Source: Agapetus fuscipes (lineage: Eukaryota; Arthropoda; Insecta; Trichoptera; Glossosomatidae). From it: a stretch of DNA of 64,000 bases. This document shows, one piece after another, positions 40,001 through 52,000 of the stretch. The stretch covers positions 10,168,001-10,232,000 of the forward strand of contig OX637344.1 in assembly GCA_951799405.1 (NCBI GenBank). Reading direction: 5' to 3'. Below the pieces are notes generated by a model. The model saw only the letters and a program-made list of their open reading frames with translations, was not told the origin of the DNA and made no database searches. How positions within the stretch are numbered: position 1 is the first letter of the stretch; the number at the start of each line of letters is the position of its first letter. The position numbers and the translations under genes are program-made.

Positions 40001-43000
40001 TCAAACAGATTAATAATTATATCTAGAATAATTGATTGTGTAAAATTTTGTGCTGATTTGGCTTTGATTGAGGCTTTCGCTCAAGCAAAGGAGCGACGGA
40101 TGGATTTCCATTTCAAATATGTAACTGTAAGTACGAGCTTAAAATACGCTTATTTGTTATGCAACAAAACGGTGTAGGTACTTACTCGTGTATACGTAAA
40201 TAAAACAATATATTTTGGATGGTTGGTGCATTAACACTGTGAAAATTCATCTTTATTTAGTTATTAAAAAATCTGTTTTATTTTCACTTTTTATTAATAT
40301 TTTTTTAAAGGACACAGACCTGATGATGACTACTGTGTAGTCGAAAACGTTTGTGTCCTTTAAAAAAATAATAATAACAAGTGAAAATAAAACAGATTTT
40401 TTAATAACTAAATAAAACAATATATATTTACGTATTTCTTGCAATTTCCATTCAAAGCAAAAAAAATACAAGAAAAAATGAACTTGCGGAAATTATGAAC
40501 TGCCAACATTTTTATTGAGGAGCCGCCTCTGAAATAGACCCATTTTTTTATGCCGACATCATATACAGGCACGACAACCTGGGGTGGGTCTTGGCTTTCT
40601 TTATCAACCACAGCCACCGCTGACTGTCCCAACGCTTCCTCCTCCAGCTCCGTACTAATACCGCACGACAATCTACCACCACTCAGTCCAGTCATCTGGG
40701 TCTTCCCACTGGTTTGCGCCCCTTTTAGTCCGTCATCACTACATAAATTATGTCGATAAAAAGAAATGTTAAGGAAACTAGAGATAAAAATAGCTAGATC
40801 AAATCAGCGAATGTGAGAAAAATTAAGAAAAAGATAATTAATTTGAGGTAACGACATAGTCCACCAAACTGTATGGAATATGGATGTATACGTACAAATG
40901 TACAAGAAAGTGGTGTCATTCCATAAGATATACTTATCATACCTCCATTTCACATTTTACAGTTTGAATTTCCAAAGCCTCTCGAACAGTCGACGATTCA
41001 ATGAACCGTACTTTCCGTTATCTAACGTGTACCAAAGCATACTAATAATATTATACTATGTGTACTAAAATATATGTGGCGAGCATTCAGTGCGAACAGC
41101 GATCACCCGCAACCGAACAATCTGGGCGAGCACGGGTCGCGCAGAGTTTACGAGGCCAAAATAAAAGTGGGTGTTTGGCGACTGGAGTGGGGGCGTGGGG
41201 GGGTATGCGCGCGCATAGCCCACGCCACGTGCTGTAGACACGTGCTTTATCCCCCCCCCCCTCCTTCTCCCACCTTATCCTCTTCCCGCAACTCTTGGCA
41301 CACTTAGCGTTACCTCATCCCATACTAACATTTATAATCTGTTTCCATTCCAGACGGGCTATTTTAGAAACATACAATGGTATTATTTTTTTTTTTTGCA
41401 GGTAACCTTCTCCGTTGTTTATAATATCTTTAAGTGTGAGTGATTCACACATAAATTTCCCCTCGGATAACGGATCCTAGGATGAGGACGTCCAGCTATC
41501 TTTCCACCTTTCATGACTCATTCTGGAGACATGATCAATGCAAAAAAAACGCATTTCCCCCGAAGAGGTCGCATGTGGCGAGTGGAGCCAATTTATTTAA
41601 CAGGTAAGGGGGCCGGCCTTACGCCACCACTTAACTTGAAGTGGGGGTTTCCCAGCTCCTGAGGGGGTCGGTACTCTACTTTCTTTGGGTTGGCCTTCTT
41701 GTGAAGGCTGAGTAAGCCTTGCCGGTATTTTTATTTTGTGTTTGAAATAAACAGCGAAACGGAAAATCATTTCTGACACCCTCGGTGGGGTTTGAACCCT
41801 GGTTTTCGGCATGGAATGCAAGCACTTTACCAACTGAGCCATCAACCGGACGGCACGAACTCTCGAAATTTCCAATCTCGACACATGATTAAAAATGCGA
41901 GATTGCGAATCGCATATCGGTTCGGGATTGGATTCACAAGTTGAGAGATAATTTATATATTTTATTCAGAAACCAATTCACCGGTTTCTTCACACTCGAT
42001 CTATTCCAGTTAAGAGTTAATCATGTGTGAGATGTATCAATAAATTATCACACATTTCAGGAAAAGTGACATGAATCTACGACGAAAATAGGAAAAGTGG
42101 CACAGATTGGTTCCTAGGAACTTAACCCTTACGACACATTGAATTAAAAGCTATTTTTTAAGTGAGATATAAAATCATCAAATATTAAAATAGCTTGCGA
42201 CATGGTTTGGCTTGCTTTTAATTTATTTTACCTCCTCTCATAACGAATCGGTAATTTTTTCATTGAAAGCGAATGAGTAATTCTTACAAAGATGTCCGCG
42301 TGTAATCTGTAATTGCGTAAAACGAAAATGAATGGAATATACGACAGCACTCCTAGAGAATGATGCAGTTTTCATGCAACTTTACGCAATGTTTTATACT
42401 CGGGCCTCTGTACTTCTAGTATGGACTCTCCATACAAAACAACTATATTTTCGATCAAGTACTCTGTATAACAAGATGCGTGTAAACGTAAAAATCAGCT
42501 CAACAAGCAAGCAGCTAAAAAGCCAGCCGCACTTATATGTGCAGCTTAGTTGCGTAGAGTTTCCTATATTTTTTACTCCTAAGGTAACTAACTAATGTGG
42601 AGAAACAAATGATTTATAAATTGCATTTTAAATAGATTATATTATGTATGTTTGGTTTACGTGTATATGCTAATGACTGTGAATAATGGAACACGTGTAA
42701 GGAAGCTAGCAGAGTAGAAAAAACATGCAGAAGAAATCGATGGCCAACCTTAACAATGAAAATGTATTTGAAATGAAAGTGCACAACGATTGGAAGGCAA
42801 CGAAAGTAGCGAGAAAGTCGGAGGAGTGTTTCAAAAGGACTTGCTTCCTTTTCACATGGGCTGTATTCGGTACCGATCCGGGATCGCTAGGCAACCACGC
42901 TGGGGTGGAATACTCGACGCCCATCGGTAGATCTTACCGTACCTATTTGAAGACAGGACGGAATAAAATACGGCGGTCTGTGAACAGGTGATCGCTGTTC

Positions 43001-46000
43001 CATATAAAAAGGAACAGCTGTTGAGACGCCGCCATGTTTTACTCCATCATATCTTCAAATAGATACGGTAAGACCATCACCAAGGTAATTCTTACCTACT
43101 GAATATCGGTAATATGTATTTGTATGTAGACTAATCAGCTGTTCACTTGCGACCATCTTGGATTGACAGGTTCTCATACAAATATTACCGATATTCGGTA
43201 GGTAAGAATTACCGTGGTGAGACTTCCAGCCCAGGTTCCCTGAAATTATTATGATAATGTGAACAACGTAAAGAGCACAAGTTGTAACGGATTTTCCCGT
43301 CCAATATGAATTACGCAACACATCCAAATGTCTCCATTACATAAATTATTACTCGTGGAGAAGTCTTAGGAATACATAATTTGGTGTCCGCAGCTGTTGT
43401 ACGTCTTCAGAGTCTGGGGGCATTGCATAACGTTCATGAACACCGGCGTACCCTTGAACGATGAAAACACACACCAAGCTTCGTCAAACGATTGACGTAA
43501 TCGATTTCATATATTTTCAAAAGTAAATTCCCTGTATGTACTAAAAAAACGAATACAGTCAAACCAAGTCAAGAATATATTATTATTGGATGATGTTGTT
43601 AATGCTATGAGACTGATCCCATATGTTGTAAAAACTTGCTTCACCTTTGCCAGGAGTTGGAAGGTTTATATTCATGTGAGGTTTGGTTTATTATGTATGT
43701 ACACATGCAGCATGTCGCACGTTTAATAATAAAGAGAAATAACTCGAAAATTGGGGAAATCGAGATTTTGTAATAAAACGCAAGAACAATGCGAGAAGAA
43801 TAGGTAGAATCCGACAGCCGTTCAATTTGGACGAATATGACCGAGATAAAACATCGGCCGCCTTTTTCATCCCCAAGTTGTACTGGCTGTCTGAACTTCA
43901 AACGTGATTTCCCAACATTCATGTTTTTTGAGTTATTGCTCTTTATTATTAAACGTGCGATGTGTAAGCGCGAACTTACATGTATATCTGTTTGTGGACA
44001 AGCATTTAATATGAGCCTTAAAATGCTAATATATAGCTTAACAACGAAAATTACAGATAATGCGTATAAAATTGTCATATATTTTAAAAAGTAAGTACTA
44101 TTTTTTTAATATTTGTGTTCTTATAATTGACTTATAGGTTGGTATGCGGCTGACCACCCATGCTGTAAAAATGGTTCACTTTGCCAATGTCACCCCTGTC
44201 TCAGGGAAGGACGGCAAGAGTTGCAGGGTGTATGTCCATTTGAGATTTGATTTTTATGTTGTAGGTTCACATGAGGCATGTGCAAGCGCGAACTTGTACG
44301 TGTCTGGTTGTGAGAATGCATGCAATGTGAATCTTCAATGTAACATATCCTTGCAACTTAGATTAGATTAGATTAGATTAGATTATAATGTAAGTGACAT
44401 GGATGAAAAACTTAGACGTGTTTATAAATAATAAATCTAAATTTTAAAATCAAAGTACATAAAAAGTGAAAGCATATATAGCTCAGTTAGTAGAATCCAT
44501 GCATACCATGCCGAGGGCAAGGGCTCGATCCCCACCAAGGATGTCAGAATTATTACTCGTCTCGATGTTTCGGGGACAACGTGATAGGAAATAAGTTGCG
44601 CAATTCGTACAGCTTCGATGTATCTCAATGCAATACGGCATAATAGAGGCGTCAGACGGCAGGGTGTGTGAGTGGAATGAGGGCGGGGATCCAGACTGAG
44701 GTTTACAAAGAACACGAAGTGAAGTGGAGGAAGGTGGAGAATGGAGGAAGGGGGGAAGGTGGGGTGTCCCAGGCCTCCAGCCACGTGACTAGAGGTCACA
44801 AGAGGTAATAGAGGAGAGTAAGGGGGAGGGGGGGGGGGGACAGAAGCCGGTTCTCTTTGTTCCCAAAGAGAGAACAAAACTTTAACCGTAGCGTGTCACC
44901 AAAAAATGTATGGAAACCAAAACGGTCACTATGGGCGTTGTCTCAGTTTAGGTTACATGCATTTTTATGGTAAAGCGGTATTGTTTAATACTAAGGTACT
45001 TTTTAACTACGTGTGAAAATGGCGACGACGTAGTATGGCATAGTTTTTACTCAACCATGGCGTTCTACGAAAGAAAAATCTACAAAAACCAAAACGCACA
45101 CTAAAGTCGTTGTCTTCGTTTGGGTACATTCTATTTTTTTTGGTAAAGAGATATTGTTTTATAATTGGGTACTTATTTTGGCTACGTGTAGAAAATGGCG
45201 TCCGCGTCTAATCTAATCTAATCTATATTATTGTGAAAATAAACTACGTTAAACAAAAAATAGCTTTATTTTAAAAATAATCTAATCTAAGTTGCAAAGA
45301 TATGTTACATTGAAGATTCACATTACATGCATTCCCACAACCAGACACGTACAAGTTCGCGCTTGCACATGCCTCATGTGAACCTACAACATAAAAACCA
45401 AATCTCAAATGGACATACACCCTGCAACTCTTGCCGTCCTTCCCTGAGACAGGGGTGACATTGGCAAAGTGAACCATTTTTACAGCATGGGTGGTCAGCC
45501 GCATACCAACCTATAAGTCAAGGAACACACACACACGACAAATTACATTTTATACATCCGCGTGAGTGGCTATTTCTAGAACGATACTACGTGGCTATTT
45601 TGGAGTTCAATTTATGGTTTAATTGTGTGAGATGATGGGAAAAGAACTACGCAACGCAAATACGCAACTAAGCTACACATATAGTGTAACTTCTTGCCGC
45701 GTTATCCCCGAAGGAGTCGCATGTGGCGAGTTGAACCTATTTATTTTTACAGGTAAGGGGGCCAGCCTTACGCCAACCACTTCAGTTGAAGTGGGGGTTT
45801 CCCAGCTCCCGAGGGGGCTGGTTCTCATTTCTTGTGAAGGCTGAGTAAACCTTGCCGGTATTTTTTTATTATGGGGTTTGAAATAAACACCGAAATAGGA
45901 AATCATTTGCATCCCACCCTCCTCGGTGGGATTCGAACCCGAGCTCACGGGGTAGAATGCGAGCACTCTACCAACTGAGCCATCGACCGGTAAACTGAAT

Positions 46001-49000
46001 ACCTAAAATATATATTTTTAATGAATAATAAGTCTTGAAGTAAAATTTTGGAACAATTTACTTAAATGGAAGTCAATTTTGAATTTAGGACCTTTTCTCG
46101 GCGAGCAAAAGTAAGTCTTACATGGGACTGCCGTCCTTTAACAACCAACAGCAAAATATCTGAATGCATTTTTCCTGGCAACCCGGCCGGGTGACGATAA
46201 AATTTTGTCTAGATGTAAATTCAGGTTTGGACCTCATTTGAATGGAATCAGCACAAATTTGAGTTAAGATTTTTTTTTCGACTAGCAAACGTCACACTTG
46301 CATGGGTTCTACGGCCATCAGCATCCAATAATTGAATATTTATTAATATTTTCCCTAAAGTAAGACGATGGCTATGATACAGTCGAAAGCAAACAAGCAT
46401 TACATACTGAATAAGAGCTGATTCACTGATTTGAGAAATCGTGGATAAAACATGTTATTGTGAGTAACTTCTCGTAATAAGTCAACTAAGTATAAAGAAA
46501 ATTATTTGTGATTAAAAAAATGTAATTTGTTGGGTATGTTCCTTGACTTATAGGTTGGTATGTGGCTGACCACCCATGCTGTAGAAATGGTTCACCCCTG
46601 TTTCAGGGAAGGTCGGCAAGAGTTGCAGGGTGTATGTTCATTTGAGATTTGGATTTTTATGTTGTGGGTTCACATGAGGCATGTACCTACAAGCGCAAAC
46701 TTATACGTGTTTGCTTGTGATAATGCATAGGGGCCGTCCATAAATTACGTCATCGATTTTGGTCGATTTTCGACCCCCCCCCTCTTACAATCATCCTAGT
46801 CATTATCTAATGACCCCCCCCCCCCCCCTCTTGCTGTAATAATTGATGAGCTTAATAATTGATAATGTTATATTACTTACATAATATTTTGCACATTTTG
46901 CAGAAATCGGTATTTACAAGAACGACGTCACTTTTGGTACTCGTACATCATTTGTCATCATCCGCAGACCAGACTCCCCCCCCCCCCACCTTAATGCGAA
47001 TGACGTTATATATTGACAGCCCTATATAATGTGAACCCCACAATCTTTGCGACTTGGATTAGATTAGATCACTCGCTAGAGGTGCTATGGCGTATCTCAT
47101 ATATTTTTTTAATTTACATGATCGAGGAGAGTCCACTCCATGCTTTATACTCGGGGTACAGGTATGCAGAGTTTAATCGGGCGATAGCAGACCTAGCACG
47201 TGATGGTTTAGTCATGTTTTGTGTAGGGGGGAGGTGGGAGGGAGGAGGTGGGGGGGGGGGCAAGGTGAGCCACCTCCCGACACTCGCGCAAACATGCAGG
47301 CGGACCCACACACACACACACATGATGCACACAAGTACCACCTTATTGGAGTACGTATGCATGGACTACGGGGCACATGGGATGGTTTGGACATGTAGAA
47401 AGAATGGATGATGAAAGACTTACAAAGTGTATATCCTAAATTGTTCAGGAGAGCAGTTTAAAGCCTGAGATTGCAGAAAAATGGACATCATTTTTTTTTT
47501 TTATATCGTTAAAATCAAAAAAGCTCGAAAATTTAAAATATAAATGCATTTATTGGCATTGATATTAATGTGGTTTTACGATGTTTTGCGATTTTTTATG
47601 TCACAAGCCCCTTTAGGACAAAATCTTGTCGGTTTCACCAAAACCATACTTCGAAGACTCAAAAATCATCGTAGAGCTATGGGAGTGAACCATAGAGTAG
47701 AGTGAACGCATTACAAAGAGCGGAAAAGTTTGAGTAGGATAGCATTCATAACTCATTTTTGGAAAGGAAAGACCGAGAAAAGTATGGCTGGCTCAGATTG
47801 GTGTAATTGCGAAATAATAAGGTATACAAAGCTAATGTAAAAGAAGTAAATGTATGAAAAAGGTGATGGATGTGAATGAATTGAAAGTGGTATGCAAGGT
47901 TAGGAAGAAGCGGTGGAAACTATGCAGAGGCTCTGGACTACCCCTAGCGGAACAACGACAGATTTACAGTTACATTTAGGTACTTATATTTAAATATTAC
48001 ACTACTGAAGTTGGTACTTTTATTTTATTTGTTCCTTGACTTATAGGTTGGTATGATGCTGACCATCCATACTGCAAGCAATGGTTCACTTTGCCTATGT
48101 CACCCCTGATTCAGGGAAGGTCTGTAAAAGTTGCAGGATGCATGTTGATATCGAGATTTAGCATTCAAAATTAAAGCTCGATCGGAGCCATCGTTAGCAC
48201 TTCAGTCAATTTCAGATGAGTTATATTAAAGGAATTGGAGATTTTTTATACACGCGCCTGGTACACATGCAGCATTTGTAAGCGCATACTTACACGTGTC
48301 ATTTGTGAGCATGCATTTAATGAGTTTTAAATGTTAATATATATTTGCAACTTAGATTATGGACACTACTAAATCTAAAATCTAAATCTAAGCTGCAAAG
48401 ATAATATGTATCATTTGAGATTCATATTAAATGCATTCCCACAAGCAGACACGCATAATTTCGCGCTTACACATGCCGCATGTGGACCTACAATATAAAA
48501 ACCCCAATCTCAAATGAACATAAGCCCTGCAACTCTTGCCGACCTTCCCTGAAGCAGGGGTGACATTGGCAAAGTGAACCATTTTTTACAGTATGGGTGG
48601 TCAGCCGCATACCAACATATCAGTCAAGGAATACAAGCAATTAATACATTCAACACTACGATGAGAGTTATTCTGTTTGTATAAAAATATTAAGTAGTAC
48701 AGTGCAAATATACAGTAAAGCTGGGACGGGTGAATTAGTCCCGGTAACATGTACCTACAAAACGGCTTGTAATGATAATGAATTTTATAGCTTGCACGAG
48801 CAATAAAATGCGGCCTGCCTACCTAAATACTGATGCACGGCTCGGCAATGATAAACAGCGAACGCGCCTCAAGGATTTGGGTGTAAAAATGTGTGTGTGT
48901 ATGTAAATAAGCGATAACCATAATCAATTCGCTTGTACGCGTAAAACATAAAAAAATAAACGAGCCGTTTAGTGCATGACGTCGGCTGATAACACTGCGG

Positions 49001-52000
49001 CATGCGTCAAATTTAAAAAATCCAAGAAAAATGTAATATTGCGTTGTATAATATCCATTCAAGATATTTTTAACAATAAGTGAAGCATTTTGAAATAAGG
49101 AAAGTCCCAGATGAAACGGAAAAGAGATTGAGTTATCGGAATCTATAAAAAAAACAATTTCTAGTCTTGTAACGTAAAACATTAAAAAATATATCGATGG
49201 TAAAACTGAATAAGAGACTTATTAAGCTAAAATGCATTTATTTTCCTATTTCTTCTAGAGAAAACACTAAAAAAGTGTGAAAATCTTTTAGTTTATTGAG
49301 CACTTCCTTATAATTAGTTAGGTTTAAGTTAGAATTACGGTCGTTTGACATTTTGACAATTATATTATTTTTTTAAAACTGAACAATTTTAAAACTTAAT
49401 TTAAATCGGATATTTAAGTTCTCACTTTCTCTCACTCAGTTCAACCTCAGTCGCCGTACAGTGAGGATGTTCTCCTGAAGACGTCGGCTACGTCGCTGAC
49501 GAAACGTCGAGAATGATGTAAGTTCTCTCTAAACGGTTCGTTAAATATCCGATTTAAATTAAGTTTTAAAATTGTTCAGTTTCCTTATAATTAGTTCACA
49601 TACCATGAGAAGTTACCCCCCAATAAAATTGAATTTTTTTATTCCTTGAATTACAGGTTGGTATGAGACTGACCACCCATATTGTAAAAAGATTGCCTAT
49701 GTCACCCCTGTTTCAGGTAAGGTCGACAAGAGTTTCAGGGCTTATGTTCATTTGAGATTTGGTTTTTATATTGCAGGTTTACATGCGGCATGCGTTAGCG
49801 TGAACTTATACGTGTCTGCTAGTGAGAATACATTCAATATGAATGTATATCTTATATATCTTTGCAACTTGGATTTATATCCACGATTTCTCAAATGCTC
49901 AGTGAATCAGCACTTGTTCAGTTTTACCTTTAAGGTGGCGATATAAATAAAAGTAGGTGTTTTTTTAAAATACTTTAAACCGATAAAGGATGGAGTCAGG
50001 TTTTGCAGTGGATGGCATTGGAAATGTGGGAATTCACACACCGCCATACATTTAGTATGCAAGGTCCGGCGCTTTGTGGGGGTACACGTACACACACACG
50101 CCGGTTACATGGAAAACCTTGGATCGGGCATCGCGATATCAAAAGGCAGACAGAGGACACGTGATTTCAATGGACCGGTAACATTGGATCAGCAGAGTGC
50201 GATGAATGCACAAGATGGCCTATTTAAATAGGTTACATGTATGGAAAACCACAGCAAAATAGCTATTTGCTGACGTCATCTGCAACTCCTTACCGCATTC
50301 TCACTAAGATTTTGGCCGCGTTATCCTCAAAGGGTTGCGCATGTGGGGAGCGGAATATATTAATTTTTACAGGTAAGGGGGCCGGCCTTACGCCATCCAC
50401 CGCAGTTGAAGTGGGGGTTTCCCAGCTCCCGATGAGGTTGGTACTAATTTCTTGTAAAGGCAGAGTAACCTTGTTTGCATTTTATTTTGAGGTTTGAAAT
50501 AAACACCGAAACGGGAAATCATTTCTGACACTCTCGTTCATTTCTGACACCCTCGTTGATACGTTAACAAACAAGTTGAATTTTGTAAACAGTACTAAAC
50601 GCTAATTAAACATTTCCAAATTTCTCATTTACGTTTTCACCTTTTCCACATGCAGACCTTTTTCAGAGCAATTTATCAAATAAGATGAAATAAACTTCAC
50701 TGTGTCATATAATATCTAAGCCCCAACAAAATTGTGTAGATAAAATTAAAGTGGATGCGAAAAAGGATGTTGATGCCTAAATTGAAAGAAATGCAAAAAT
50801 ACCCACTATTCAAAATTCTTGTTTTTCTTGCAAAACAAGATAAACAGAAGAACTAGTCTCTCAATACGCTGTATCACATTGTGACTGGTAGGGCCACGGA
50901 TGTAAGAAAGCTCTTAGATCTTCTCACATAGATGGAACAGCCAGTCACGAGTCCATCCTCACACAGCCTAAATATGTGGTTGTCCTTATTCCGATTTGAG
51001 CAATGGCCTCCCTAGCCATACGCAGATTTCACGACACGATCTCTGTGGGTTTCTGCACAAGCTAAAAAGCGTGATAAGAGAAGGCCATGATAACGGCATA
51101 TCGCGACCGCAATCAGAACCAGCTGTGCTCCAAGTATAAAACATAACTACATACAAAGTAAGACAACGTCTCTTGTGAACGTTTAAGACTCCAAACATGT
51201 TTGGTAAACGTTATGATTGAGTTTTTAAACTTGATGTTTTGAAGTTCCCGGTGTAGGGGAGCATGTAACCTTGACCTTATCCTTGGTAAACTGAAATAAT
51301 AATGTTGGATCTGTGTTAGAATGTTGTTTACCAATACAAATAATAATATGTTTTTGATTGGTGTTGTTGACGGAAAGCAATATGAGTAGCTACGACGTGA
51401 CATGGAAGAGAGAAAAAACTAATTTCAAGTGACACGCCAAAGGCGATAGATTTGAAAATTACATCTTACTGTGGCTTTACATTGAAAGAATCTATCAAAA
51501 TAAAATAAAAAGATGGAGCAGTCGATCCGGTCGAGAGCCGCAGTTGGTAGAGTACTTGCATTCCATGCCGAGATCCAGGGTTAGAATCCAACCGAGGCGA
51601 GGATGTTAGAAATAGTTTCCCGTTTCATTTTCCATGTATTTATTTTGATCGATGATACTGGAAAATCTTGTTTCACTTTTGCCAATGCCACCCCGGTTTC
51701 AAGGAAAGGCGGCAGAAGTTGCAAAGATTATCCTCATGTGAGGTTTGGTTTATTTTGTGCGTACAAGTGCAGCATGCTTGTGCGCATGCATTAAATATGA
51801 ACCTTGAATGTCAATATATCTTTGCCACTTAGATTACAGATGATGATTGCAGATTGAAAATCATGCACGGAACTGAAACGAGAATGTGTAAAAGATAAAA
51901 TAAACTTTGATATTAGAAAAAAAGTGAAAAACAGTGGCGCAATCTCAATAGAGGCAAAAAGTTTTTGCCGAACTTAATTAATTACAACAACAAAAAGATC

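Noticed and set aside
45900..45993. tRNA gene-like sequence with A and B boxes (similar at 2040-2116, 28200-28270 and 41760-41850)
   Set aside because: Each is attached to the same ~250-bp body and repeated across the window; the cloverleaf is imperfect. They are SINE heads, not tRNA genes.
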